From Planosporangium flavigriseum (GTDB taxonomy: Bacteria > Actinomycetota > Actinomycetes > Mycobacteriales > Micromonosporaceae), in the NCBI RefSeq assembly GCF_011947225.1, contig NZ_JAATVW010000015.1, positions 82,398-146,397 on the forward strand: a DNA stretch of 64,000 nucleotides, written 5' to 3'. A program made the translations under genes and the position numbers. Shown in pieces: positions 25,649-36,211 of the stretch. Position 1 is the first letter of the stretch; every line of letters starts with the position of its first letter. The notes under the pieces are model-generated. The model was not told where the DNA came from. It made no database searches and saw only the letters and a list, made by a program, of their open reading frames with translations.

Positions 25649-26088
25649 CTTCACGACGCTGACGAAGAAGTCGTCGATCTGGCGTACGACCTCGATGAAG
25701 CGGTCGAAGTCGACCGGCTTGGTCACGTACGCGTTCGCGTGCAACTGGTAGCTGCGGACGATGTCCTCGTCGGCCTGCGACGTGGTCAGGACGACCACCG
25801 GGATCTGGCGCAGGGCCGGATCGTTCTTGATCTCGGCCAGCACCTCCCGGCCGTCCCGCTTGGGCAGGTTGAGGTCGAGCAGGATCAGATCCGGGCGCGC
25901 CGCGTCGGCGTACGCGCCTTCCCGTCGCAGGTACGCGATCGCCTCGGCGCCGTCGTTGACGACGCTGAGGTTGTTGCGGACCTTGTGCTCCTCGAACGCC
26001 TCCTTCGTCATGAGGACGTCGCCCGGGTCGTCCTCCACGAGCAGCACCTCGATCGGCATGGGCGCGGGGGCGGCGTACAGGGCGTCGG

Positions 26089-26092
<4 letters not shown>
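25631..26092 (-). CDS. stand-alone response regulator receiver (Rcp1-like)
   Basis: 153 aa from ATG 26092. [10 protein letters not shown] gives the acidic pocket, [13 protein letters not shown] the phospho-acceptor Asp (near 72), VVVLTTSQ the switch Thr and YVTKPVDFD the Lys. No output domain, as in Rcp1 partners of bacteriophytochrome-type kinases. It is coupled (ATGA) to the histidine kinase upstream and is the last gene of the three-gene signalling operon. Confidence 0.9.
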
Positions 26093-27737
<1,645 letters not shown>

Positions 27738-27744
<7 letters not shown>

Positions 27745-28994
27745 TTCTCACCCGCCGCGTTGAGCAGCAGCATCGCCACGTCGTCGGCCAGCGGCTCGCC
27801 GTTTCGCAGCTCGGCCTGGCCCACCAGCCAGCGCGGCAGTTCGTACGGGCCCGCGACGCTCTCGCGGTAATCCTTGAGCAGCGCGCACAGCCCGTCGATG
27901 CCGAGCCGGTCGCGGTCGCTGCCGCCCAGCCCTTCGATGAGCCCGTCGGTGTAGGTCAACAGCCCCCAGTCGGAGCCGGGTAGGTCGACGTCGACGGCGG
28001 GGCACGGCGTGCCGGGCAGCACCCCGAGCACCAGGCCCGGGTCGACCTCACACGGCAGGGCGCGGCCACCGGTCAGCAGCACGGGTGGTGGGTGACCGGC
28101 GAGGCGGACCGTCGCACGGGCGGCCGGCACGTCGACGGTCACCATCGCCACCGTCGCGAAGAGCTCGTCGGACCGGCGCTCACTGACGAGCACCTGCTCC
28201 AGCGCCGGGAGGACGGCGTCGTCCGGCACGCTGGCCAGGACCAGCGCCCGCCAGGCCACCCGCAGCGTGACGCCGAGCGCCGCCTCGTCCACGCCGTGGC
28301 CGCACACGTCGCCCACGAGCAGCTGTAGCCGTCCCGGGCTGACCTCGACCACGTCGTAGAAGTCGCCGCCGAGCAGGGCACGGTGACGGCCCGGCCGGTA
28401 GAAGGAGACGAGCCCGGCCGTGGTGGGGTCAATGAGCGGCTGGGGGAGCAGGCCGCGCTCCAGGCGCGCCGACTCGGCCTGCCGCAGTTCGGCCTCGCGC
28501 AGCCGTCGGGCGTTCTCGTCGGCCCGTTTCCGCTCCACCGCGTAACGCAGGGCACGGCTCAGCAGTACGCCATCGACCCGGCCCTTGATCAGATAGTCCT
28601 GGGCGCCCTCACCGACCGCTGCGACGCCGAGGTGCTCGTCCTCAAGACCGGTGAGTACGCACACCGCGGCGCTTCCGGCGTCTTCGAGCAGGTCGCGCAG
28701 GCCGTCGAGGCCGCTGGCGTCGGGGAGCCCCAGGTCGAGCAGCACACAGTCGACGTACCGCAGCAGCGGCCGCGCCCGGGCCACGCTGGTGGCGACCTCC
28801 AAGTCGACCGGCGCTCCCGCCTCGACCAGCAGCTCCTGTACGAGGAAGGCGTCACCGGGATCGTCTTCGACGAGCAGGACCCGCAGCCGGTCCGTCGGGC
28901 CGGTCCGCGACGGCCGCCTGAGCCGGTCGAGGTGTGACAGCTCGTCGCGGGGCGACGTCGTCGTGTCCCGGATGGTCACGCGGGCAGGCCCCAC
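27738..28994 (-). CDS. receiver-SpoIIE/PP2C phosphatase fusion
   Basis: 418 aa from GTG 28994; GTG 28979 is an alternative. Receiver domain at about 38-155 ([25 protein letters not shown] with the Asp; DYLIKGRVDG), a coiled coil (RRLREAELRQAESARLERGL), then a SpoIIE-type PP2C phosphatase (GGDFYDVV; LLVGDVCGHGVDEAAL; LLTYTDGLIEG; DDVAMLLL). Such RsbU-like proteins dephosphorylate STAS anti-sigma antagonists in response to phosphorylation. Coupled to the kinase, it likely links this phosphorelay to a partner-switching sigma cascade, perhaps the STAS proteins near 58000; that link is inference. Confidence 0.9.
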
Positions 28995-29070
28995 CGTTCG
29001 GCGGTAGCCCGCCTGTCCGTACGGTCGACTCCAGCACGCATGCAGGGATCCTCTCCCAGTCAGGGCGGTA

Positions 29071-29106
29071 TCACCAACCTAGCTGAATCTCCCACTGAGT
29101 TGGTGA
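29071..29106. promoter_or_regulatory. inverted repeat upstream of the signalling operon
   Basis: TCACCAAC (29071-29078) and GTTGGTGA (29099-29106) are perfect inverted repeats 20 bases apart, about 80 bases upstream of the REC-phosphatase start on the minus strand. Possible operator; a CATCTAGATG palindrome lies nearby at 29125-29134. Confidence 0.35.
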
Positions 29107-29141
29107 CCAGCGGGAAAACTTGATCATCTAGATGCACGAAG

Positions 29142-29172
29142 CGCCCCCGCGGTCGGTGGGACCACGGGGGCG
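29142..29172. terminator. GC-rich hairpin at the left edge of the repeat array
   Basis: CGCCCCCG (29142-29149) pairs with CGGGGGCG (29165-29172), then GGTC with GACC around a GGTGG loop, with one C-A mismatch between stems. It may end rightward or leftward transcripts next to the tandem repeat. Confidence 0.5.
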
Positions 29173-29181
29173 TGACGTTAA

Positions 29182-30000
29182 GGTCGGTGTGCAGGTCGCC
29201 TCTCGGCGAGTGGCTCATCGCGGCTCCAGCCGGACGGTATTCCGCGAAGGCAGTAGTTGTAGCCCGGGGGACACTCAGCACACCGACGTCTTGCATAACC
29301 ACCCGTACCAGTCGAATGTTCCCGACTTGACGAGGTGATCGAAGCTTGGGTCGGTGTGCAGGTCGCCTCTCGGCGAGTGGCGCAGCACGGCTCCAGCCGA
29401 ACGGTATTCCGTGAAGGCAAAGGGTGTAGCCCAGGGGACACTCAGCACACCGACGTCTTGCATAACCACCCGTACCGGCCGAATGTTCCCGACTTGACTG
29501 GGTGGTCGAAGCTTGGGTCGGTGTGCAGGTCGCCTCTCGGCGAGTGGCGCAGCACGGCTCCGGCCGAACGGTATTCCGTGAAGGCAGTAGTTGTAGCCCG
29601 GGGGACTCTCATCACACCGACGTCTTGCATAACCACCCGTACCGGTCGAATGTTCCCGACTTGACTGGGTGGTCGAAGCTTGGGTCGGTGTGCAGGTCGC
29701 CTCTCGGCGAGTGGCGCAGCACGGCTCCGGCCGAACGGTATTCCGTGAAGGCAAAGGGTGTAGCCCAGGGGACACTCAGCACACCGACGTCTTGCATAAC
29801 CACCCGTACCGGCCGAATGTTCCCGACTTGACTGGGTGGTCGAAGCTTGGGTCGGTGTGCAGGTCGCCTCTCGGCGAGTGGCTCATCGCGGCTCCAGCCG
29901 AACGGTATTCCGCGAAGGCAGTAGTTGTAGCCCGGGGGACTCTCATCACACCGACGTGTTACATAACAGCCTCTGCGAGTTGAATGTTCCCGTGTGGGCG
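29182..30000 (+). repeat. tandem array of five 167-bp units
   Basis: Units start at 29182, 29349, 29516, 29683 and 29850, each exactly 167 bases after the last, beginning GGTCGGTGTGCAGGTCGCC. The fifth decays after about 29965. Internal variants alternate: copies 1, 3, 5 have GGCAGTAGTTGTAGCC, copies 2 and 4 have GGCAAAGGGTGTAGCC. Copies 1 and 5 share other variants that 2-4 lack. Because 167 is not a multiple of three, no single reading frame can run through the array, so it is probably non-coding. Each unit has CGCCTCTCGGCG, a small hairpin, and a second stem described in the findings. Confidence 0.9.
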
Positions 30001-30075
30001 ATCATGCCGGGCGTGTCATTGATCGACGGCTTGGGTACGGCACGGTCGAGGCGAACTGATGTGGGAGGTGGAGCT

Positions 30076-31530
30076 GTGAGGGCTCTGGCGGCCGGACCGG
30101 TCCAGGATGCGCTTGGTGACGTCGCTCTTTTCGTACCAAAGTTGATCTTGTTTGTGATAATCCTGGTGCTGGGCTGGCTCGCCGCTCGGCTGCTGCGGGC
30201 CGGCGCGAGTCGCCTGCTGCGGCGCGTCGGGTTCGACCAGGCTGTGGAGCGCGGCGGGTTGGGGCGGGTGCTGGGCTACACCCGGTACGACGCCCGCACG
30301 CTCATGACCACGATCGTCTACTACGCGGTGCTGCTCTTCACGCTGCAGCTGGCGTTCGGCATCTGGGGACCCAACCCGGTATCCGCCCTGATCGCCGGCA
30401 TCGTGGCCTGGCTGCCGCGGGCGTTCGTCGCGATCATCATCATCGTGGTCGCCGCGGCCATCGCCTCCGGCGTGCGCAACGTGATCACTGGCGCGCTCGG
30501 CAGCTTGTCGTATGGGCGGCTCCTGGCCCGCGTCGCCAGCGCGTTCATCATCGGGATCGGGATGATCGCCGCGCTCGACCAGATCGGCGTGGCCACGTCG
30601 GTGACGACCCCGGTGCTGATCACCATCCTCGCCACCATCGGCGGAATCCTTGTCGTCGGCGTCGGAGGCGGCCTGGTCCGCCCCATGCAGAGCCGCTGGG
30701 AGTCCTGGCTGAACCGGGCCGAGCGGGAAGTGCCGCAGGTACGCCAGCAGCTTCGCGTCGCCGCCGAGGAGCGGGAAACCGCGCGTCGCGAGGCGGCTGA
30801 GCGGGAGGCGGCGGCTCGCCGGGAGGCCGAGGAGCGGGCGGCCCGGGAGAAGGCGGAGGCCGAGGCTCGGGCGGCGGCCGAGCGGGAGGCCGCGGCTCGC
30901 CGGGAGGCCGAGGAGCGTGCGGCCCGGGAGAAGGCCGAGGCCGAGGAGCGGGAGGCGGCGGCTCGCCGGGAGGCGGCGGCTCGCCGGGAGGCCGAGGAGC
31001 GGGCGGCCCGGGAGAAGGCGGAGGCCGAGGAGCGGGAGGCGGCGGCTCGCCGGGAGGCGGCGGCTCGCCGGGAGGCCGAGGAGCGGGCGGCCCGGGAGAA
31101 GGCGGAGGCCGAGGAGCGGGAGGCGGCGGCTCGCCGGGAGGCCGAGGAGCGCGCGGCCCGGGAGAAGGCCGAGGCAGAGGCGGAGAAGAAGCGCACGAGC
31201 CCGCCCCGGACCGCGCGGGAGCGCGCCGAGCAGGCGGCGGCGCAACGCGCGGCGGCCGAGGCCGGTACGTTGCCGCAGGCGCCGCCGTCCGACGAGCCGA
31301 CCGTGGCCATCGACGTGACCAAGCTGCGGGGCGCGCCCACCGGCTCCGCGCAGGACGCCGAGGAGACCCAGCGCATCACGGTGCCGGCGGCGGACGAGGG
31401 GGAGGACCTCGAGCGTACGCAGGTCATCGCCGTCCCGGAGCCGGCCCAGCAGGAGCAGCAGGAGCAGTCGGCCCAGCCGGCCGCGCGTAGCAGCCAGCGG
31501 CGCCGGCGGCCGCAGGGTGGAGCCAAGTAG
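30076..31530 (+). CDS. MscS-like mechanosensitive-channel-type membrane protein with coiled-coil tail
   Basis: 484 aa from GTG 30076, chosen because GGGAGGTGGAG at 30063-30073 precedes it; the frame stays open into the repeat array by chance. Five hydrophobic helices lie in the first 205 residues (VPKLILFVIILVLGWLAARL; IVYYAVLLFTLQLAFGI; FVAIIIIVVAAAIASGV; ASAFIIGIGMIAALDQI; LITILATIGGILVVGV), the pattern of conserved-TM-helix MscS relatives, but the MscS beta domain is missing. Residues about 225-385 are a repetitive charged coiled coil (REAEERAAREKAEAEE units), followed by a Pro/Gln-rich tail. Probably a cytoplasm-facing rod at the membrane. Confidence 0.75.
   Translation: MRALAAGPVQDALGDVALFVPKLILFVIILVLGWLAARLLRAGASRLLRRVGFDQAVERGGLGRVLGYTRYDARTLMTTIVYYAVLLFTLQLAFGIWGPNPVSALIAGIVAWLPRAFVAIIIIVVAAAIASGVRNVITGALGSLSYGRLLARVASAFIIGIGMIAALDQIGVATSVTTPVLITILATIGGILVVGVGGGLVRPMQSRWESWLNRAEREVPQVRQQLRVAAEERETARREAAEREAAARREAEERAAREKAEAEARAAAEREAAARREAEERAAREKAEAEEREAAARREAAARREAEERAAREKAEAEEREAAARREAAARREAEERAAREKAEAEEREAAARREAEERAAREKAEAEAEKKRTSPPRTARERAEQAAAQRAAAEAGTLPQAPPSDEPTVAIDVTKLRGAPTGSAQDAEETQRITVPAADEGEDLERTQVIAVPEPAQQEQQEQSAQPAARSSQRRRRPQGGAK
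30780..31190 (+). repeat. intragenic GC-rich repeat coding the coiled coil
   Basis: The coding DNA repeats near-identical blocks for AARREAEERAAREKAEAEE, with a shorter AARRE block duplicated in some units. Identity at the nucleotide level, not only in protein, indicates recent expansion or gene conversion, so copy number may vary between strains. Confidence 0.75.
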
Positions 31531-31547
31531 GCGCTGACCTCCGTCGA

Positions 31548-31622
31548 GATCCCCGCAGTTTGGGTAAAACTGCTGTCTCCCGTCCCCGAGATAGCAGCAA
31601 CTTCGCCCAAACTGCGGGGATC
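31548..31622. terminator. long two-stem hairpin between convergent genes
   Basis: Bases 31548-31564 (GATCCCCGCAGTTTGGG) are the exact reverse complement of 31606-31622. Inside, CTGCTGTCTC pairs with GAGATAGCAG over ten positions (one G-T pair), leaving an asymmetric internal loop and a CCGTCCCC apical loop. It lies between the convergent MscS-like gene and cydC, so it may be a bidirectional terminator, or a palindromic dispersed element. Confidence 0.75.
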
Positions 31623-31751
31623 TTGGCGTACGGGGGATCTTGGCGTACGGGGGATCTTGGCGTACGGAGGATCTTGGCGTACGGAGGATCTTGGCGCACG
31701 GAGGATCTTGGCGTACGGGGGATCTTGGCGTACGGGGGATCTTGGCGTACG
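31616..31751. repeat. eight-copy 17-bp tandem repeat
   Basis: Eight consecutive copies of GGRGATCTTGGCGYACG, differing only at position 3 and one T/C. The first copy overlaps the right arm of the hairpin at 31606-31622, so the array appears to have grown from that arm. It ends 12 bases before the cydC stop. It reads open in several frames without meaning. Confidence 0.9.
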
Positions 31752-31762
31752 GGGGGCGGCGC

Positions 31763-33532
31763 TTACGGCCGGGAGCGCCACATCCGGCGGTACGGGCCGT
31801 CGACGGCGACGAGCGCGTCGTGGCTGCCACGCTGCACGATCCGGCCACCGTCGATCACGGCGATCTCGTCGACCTCGGTCAGGCCGGTCAGCCGGTGCGT
31901 GATCAGGACCGTCGTCCGGCCGCGCGTGGCGGCGAGAAGGTCGGCGGTCAGCGCGGTGGCGGTTTCCTCGTCGAGATGTTCGGTCGGCTCATCCATGATC
32001 AGAATGGGGAAGTCCGCCAGCAGGACGCGGGCCAGCGCGAGTCGCCGGCGCTGCCCGCCGGACAGCCGGGAGCCCTGCTCGCCGACCATCGTCTCAAGCC
32101 CCTGCGGCAGCGAGTCGACCCAGCCGAGAAGCCGGGCCTCGGCGAGTACGGTGCGGAGCCGGGCTTCGTCCGCATCGCGGTCGGCGATGCGGAGGTTCTC
32201 GGCGATCGTGGTGTCGAACAGGTGGGCGTCGTCGGTGAGGAGCCCCACGATCCCGCGGACATCGTCCCCGGCGAGGTCGCGGGTGTCGACGCCGTCCAGG
32301 GTCACTCGGCCGGCGTGAGGGTCGAGGAAGCGTACGAGGACCGCTGCGAGGGTGCTCTTGCCGGACCCGCTGCGCCCTACGACAGCGACCCGGCGGCCCG
32401 GCGGCAGCGTCAGCTCCACGTCGTGGAGCACGTCGGGGCCGCCCGGCCACCGGGCGCTCAGGCCAGTCACCTCCAGCCGGGGCCGATCCACCGGCGCGGA
32501 CAGCGGCGCCGGTGTCGCCGGCTCGGAGACCGGGTCGGGCTGGTCGAGCAGGTCGAAGACGCGGGCCAGCGCGGCGCGGGCGGCGGCCAGTTGGGCCGCC
32601 GCGGCGGGCAGCCCCGAGACGGTGTCGAAGACCGCGATCGGGGTCAGGACGACGACGGCGAGCAGGACACCGTTCAGCGTGCCGGCGGGTACGGCGTGCG
32701 CGCCCAGCGCGAGGCCGGCCCAGACGCAGGCGCCGGCGGCCAGGGCCACCAGGCCGGCGCCGAGCCCCACCCCGGCAGCTGATCGGGCGGTGGCCCTCCG
32801 CAGCCGGGCGTCGATCTCGGCCAGGGCGGACAGCCGCCGCCGCGCCGCCCCGTACGCGACAAGATCGGGCAGGCCGTGCAACAGGTCGACGGTGGCCGCG
32901 GACAGTTCTCCCCGCAGCGGCGCGGTACGCCGGTCGGCCCGGCGAGCGGCGACGTGCTGGACCACCGGTACGCCGACCGCCACCAGTAGCAGCCCGGCCG
33001 CGAGTACGACCCCGGCCGACGGCAGCAGGGCGCCGACGAAACCGGCCGCGGCCGCGCCGACCAGCGCAGCGACGAGGTAGGGCAGGACCACCCGGACGAG
33101 TACGTCGAGGGCCGTGTCCACGTCGGCGACGAAACGGCTGACCAGATCACCGGCGCGCAGCGGCGCACACGACGCGGGCGCCAGCCGCTCCAGCCGCTGG
33201 TAGGCGCGTACCCGAAGCCGGGTCAGGACCCGGAAGGCGGCGTCGTGGCCGGCGAGCCGCTCGACGTAGCGGAAAACTCCCCGGGCGATGCCGAACGCGC
33301 GTACCGCCACGATGGCCACGGTCAGGTAGAGCACGGGTGGGTGCTGGGCGGCGCGCGAGATCAGCCACGCCGCGGTCGCGGTGAGGCCGATCGCGCTGCC
33401 GGCCGCGAGCACCCCGAAGAGCACGGCGAGCGCAAGGCGCGGCGCCTCCGGCGCGGCGAGGCGCAGCAGTCGGAGTACTGGATGGTGGTTGCCCCGGTCA
33501 CTGCTCAGGAGCAGGGACCGGTTGCCGCTCAT
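31763..33532 (-). CDS. cydC: heterodimeric ABC exporter subunit CydC
   Basis: 589 aa from ATG 33532. Six-helix ABC transmembrane domain (about 25-320) and a nucleotide-binding domain with Walker A VVGRSGSGKSTLAAVL (near 390), signature LSGGQRRRLALARVL (near 490), Walker B ILIMDEPTEHLD and ITHRL. CydDC exports cysteine/glutathione-type thiols and is needed for assembly of cytochrome bd. ATGA overlap with cydD places it last in the cydABDC operon. Confidence 0.92.
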   Translation of the reverse strand: MSGNRSLLLSSDRGNHHPVLRLLRLAAPEAPRLALAVLFGVLAAGSAIGLTATAAWLISRAAQHPPVLYLTVAIVAVRAFGIARGVFRYVERLAGHDAAFRVLTRLRVRAYQRLERLAPASCAPLRAGDLVSRFVADVDTALDVLVRVVLPYLVAALVGAAAAGFVGALLPSAGVVLAAGLLLVAVGVPVVQHVAARRADRRTAPLRGELSAATVDLLHGLPDLVAYGAARRRLSALAEIDARLRRATARSAAGVGLGAGLVALAAGACVWAGLALGAHAVPAGTLNGVLLAVVVLTPIAVFDTVSGLPAAAAQLAAARAALARVFDLLDQPDPVSEPATPAPLSAPVDRPRLEVTGLSARWPGGPDVLHDVELTLPPGRRVAVVGRSGSGKSTLAAVLVRFLDPHAGRVTLDGVDTRDLAGDDVRGIVGLLTDDAHLFDTTIAENLRIADRDADEARLRTVLAEARLLGWVDSLPQGLETMVGEQGSRLSGGQRRRLALARVLLADFPILIMDEPTEHLDEETATALTADLLAATRGRTTVLITHRLTGLTEVDEIAVIDGGRIVQRGSHDALVAVDGPYRRMWRSRP

Positions 33533-35166
33533 GCCGGGACCTCCTCGACGACCCGGCCGGCTTCCATGCGTACGACCCGGTCGGCGAGCGTCAGCAGCGC
33601 GGGCCGGTGCGCCACCAGCACGACCGTACGGCCGCGGGCCAGCCGGCGGACCCCTTCAAGTACGGCGGCCTCGCTCTCGCCGTCCAGGTTCGCGGTCGGC
33701 TCGTCGAGCAGGACGACGGGCGCATTCGACAGGAAGGCCCGAGCCAGCGCCACCCGTTGTCGCTGGCCGGCCGACAGCCCCGCGCCGCCCTCACCGACTC
33801 CTGCGTCCAGGAAGTCGGAGGCCAGCGCTGCCTCGGCCGCCGAGCGCACAGCCTCGGAAGGGGCATCGGGACAGCCGAGCCGGATGTTGTCGGCGACGGT
33901 GCCGGGGAACAGGTACGGCCGCTGCGACATCCACACCACGTGCCGGCGCCAGGCGTCCGGGTCGAGCACGGAAAGATCCACGCTGCCGACCGCAACGCGC
34001 CCGGCGTCCGGCAAAACAAACCCGAGCAGCACGTTCAGCAGCGTCGACTTGCCGCAGCCGCTCGGGCCGGTCAACGCCACCACCTCGCCGGGCGCGATGG
34101 TCAGGTCCACCCCGTCGACAGCCGGAACCGCCCGGTCCGGGTAGCGCACGGTAACTCCGGAGACCACGATCGGGCCGGACGGGACGTCGGTACGCGTGCC
34201 GCGCGGCGGCGGCTCCTCCTCCAGTACCGAGAAGACCTGCTCCGCAGCGGCGAGCCCCTCGGTGCTGGCGTGGAAGTGGGTGCCGACCATGCGTAGCGGC
34301 AGGTACGCCTCTGGCGCGAGGATCAGCACCAGCAGGGCCGTTCGCAGGTCCAGCCGCCCTTCCACCAGGCGCAGCCCGACCGCCACGGCGACCAGGGCCA
34401 CGGAGATCGTCGCGATCAGTTCGAGCACCAGCGACGACAGGAACGCCAGTCGAAGGGTGCGCATCGTGGCCCGCCGGTGCTCGTTGCTGACCCGCCGGAT
34501 CGTCTCGGCCTGCGCCTTCGCCCGGCCGAACACCTTGAGTGTGGGCAGCCCGGCGATGACGTCGAGGAAGTGATGGGCCAGCCGGGTCAGCATCCGGAAA
34601 CTGCGCCGGTTGCGGGCCTCGGTGGTGATCCCGACGAGCGCCAGGAAGATCGGGATCAGCGGCAGCGTGACTGCGATCGTCACCGTGGCCAGCAGGTCGA
34701 CCGGGAGCAGCCAGGCGAGCACGATCGCGGGTACGACCGCGGCGAGGACGAGTTGAGGCAGGTAGCGGGCGAAGTACCCGTCGAGCGCGTCGACCCCTCG
34801 GGTGGCGAGCGTGGTCAGCTCACCACGTCGTTGCCCGGTCAGCCAGCCCGGGCCGAGGCGGACCAGGTGGCCCAGCAGCCGTTCCCGGAGTTGGGTCTTG
34901 ACCGCCGCGGCCGCGCGGTGGGCGGCCACCTCTTGCGCCCAGGCCAGCACCGCCCGGGCCACGACGACGCCGCCCAGCGCGATCAGGGCGCCGCGCAGGG
35001 CGCTGACGCCGGCCCCGTGCAGGAAGATCGCGGTGATGCCACCGGCGAGCAGCGTCGCCTGGGCCACGATCAGTCCGGCGACGGCCAGGCCGAGGATGAC
35101 GCAGACGGTGAGGTACCAACGGGTCGCCCCGGCGTAGCGGATCAGCCGCGGATCCAGCGGTTTCAC
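33529..35166 (-). CDS. cydD: heterodimeric ABC exporter subunit CydD
   Basis: 545 aa from GTG 35166; its GTGA overlaps the cydB stop. Transmembrane domain in the first 310 residues, then Walker A LTGPSGCGKSTLLNVL (near 365), signature LSAGQRQRVALARAFL (near 460), Walker B VVLLDEPTANLD and the His switch VAHRPALL. Partner of CydC in thiol export for cytochrome bd maturation. The frame continues upstream within cydB but that is out of phase with the real gene. Confidence 0.92.
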   Translation of the reverse strand: MKPLDPRLIRYAGATRWYLTVCVILGLAVAGLIVAQATLLAGGITAIFLHGAGVSALRGALIALGGVVVARAVLAWAQEVAAHRAAAAVKTQLRERLLGHLVRLGPGWLTGQRRGELTTLATRGVDALDGYFARYLPQLVLAAVVPAIVLAWLLPVDLLATVTIAVTLPLIPIFLALVGITTEARNRRSFRMLTRLAHHFLDVIAGLPTLKVFGRAKAQAETIRRVSNEHRRATMRTLRLAFLSSLVLELIATISVALVAVAVGLRLVEGRLDLRTALLVLILAPEAYLPLRMVGTHFHASTEGLAAAEQVFSVLEEEPPPRGTRTDVPSGPIVVSGVTVRYPDRAVPAVDGVDLTIAPGEVVALTGPSGCGKSTLLNVLLGFVLPDAGRVAVGSVDLSVLDPDAWRRHVVWMSQRPYLFPGTVADNIRLGCPDAPSEAVRSAAEAALASDFLDAGVGEGGAGLSAGQRQRVALARAFLSNAPVVLLDEPTANLDGESEAAVLEGVRRLARGRTVVLVAHRPALLTLADRVVRMEAGRVVEEVPA

Positions 35167-36197
35167 GGTCTCGCCGCGCCTGCCGGGGGAGGTGCGGACG
35201 TCGCGGGCGGGATGTGCTGGACGCCGATGCGCTTGCGGAACACCCAGTACGTCCAGCCTTGGTAGAGCAGTACCACGGGAGTGAACGCTACCGCCACCCA
35301 CGTCATGATCCTTAACGTGTACGGGCTGGAGGCCGCGTTCGTGGTCGTCAGGCTGTACGCCGGGTCGAGCGTCGACGGCAGCACGTTCGGGTACAGCGCG
35401 AGGAACAGGGTCGCCGTGGCCGCGAGGACCGTGACCGCGGTGGCCAGGAACGCCCAGCCTTCGCGCCCGGCCCGGTTGGCGATCAGCGCGGCGACCAGCG
35501 TGGCTGCCGCGACCACGGCGGTGCCGGCGGTGATGGCGTCCCCACGCAGGATCTGGGTCCACGCCAGGAACCCGCCTGCGGCTGCCACGGCCGCGATGCC
35601 GACCCCGCCCGCGACCGCCCGCGCGGACGCCCGAATGGGGCCGGTCGTCTTCAGCGCCAGGAACACCGCCCCGTGCGTCACGAACAGCAGGAGCGTGGTC
35701 AGGCCGCCGAGTAGGGCGTACGGGTTGAGGAGATCAACAAACCCGCCCACGTTGTGGTGGTCGGCGTTCAGCGCCACTCCCCGGACGATGTTGCCGAACG
35801 CGACGCCCCACAGCACCGCCGGGACGAGGCTGCCGAACACGATCGCCCGGTCCCAGTTGCGCCGCCAGCGGTCGCTGTCGACCTTGCCCCGGTACTCGAA
35901 CGCCACCCCGCGCAGGATGAGCGCGACGAGGATCAGCAGGAGGGGCAGGTAGAAGCCGGAGAAGAGGGTCGCGTACCACTCGGGGAACGCGGCGAACGTG
36001 GCGCCAGCGGCGACGATCAGCCACACCTCGTTGCCGTCCCAGACCGGGCCGATGGTGTTGAGCAGGACCCGCCGCTGGGTTTCCGACCGGCCGAGCACCG
36101 GCAGGAGCACGCCGACGCCGAAGTCGAAGCCCTCCAGGAGGAAGTAGCCGGCCCACAGCACCGCGATGAGCAGGAACCACACGTCGTTGAGGTTCAT
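35163..36197 (-). CDS. cydB: cytochrome bd oxidase subunit II CydB
   Basis: 344 aa from ATG 36197. MNLNDVWFLLIAVLWAGYFL and EGFDFGVGVLLPVLGRSETQ followed by GPVWDGNEVWLIVAAGATFA are standard CydB motifs; about eight to nine TM helices follow. It lies 14 bases after cydA and overlaps cydD, so the four genes form one leftward operon. The quinol oxidase works at low oxygen. Confidence 0.95.
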   Translation of the reverse strand: MNLNDVWFLLIAVLWAGYFLLEGFDFGVGVLLPVLGRSETQRRVLLNTIGPVWDGNEVWLIVAAGATFAAFPEWYATLFSGFYLPLLLILVALILRGVAFEYRGKVDSDRWRRNWDRAIVFGSLVPAVLWGVAFGNIVRGVALNADHHNVGGFVDLLNPYALLGGLTTLLLFVTHGAVFLALKTTGPIRASARAVAGGVGIAAVAAAGGFLAWTQILRGDAITAGTAVVAAATLVAALIANRAGREGWAFLATAVTVLAATATLFLALYPNVLPSTLDPAYSLTTTNAASSPYTLRIMTWVAVAFTPVVLLYQGWTYWVFRKRIGVQHIPPATSAPPPAGAARP

Positions 36198-36211
36198 GGT
36201 CGCACTCCGAA

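Noticed and set aside
29335..29983. Plus- and minus-strand frames of 60-110 aa in the 167-bp array
   Set aside because: The 167-bp period shifts frame each unit, so the same sequence is read in different frames; variants between copies change residues freely. Treated as non-coding.
29182..30000. CRISPR array
   Set aside because: Whole 167-bp units are repeated; there are no unique spacers or short repeats, and no cas gene nearby.
31560..32318. Frames with repeated AYGGSWRTEDLG-type peptide
   Set aside because: Produced by the non-coding 17-bp repeat and antisense cydC sequence.
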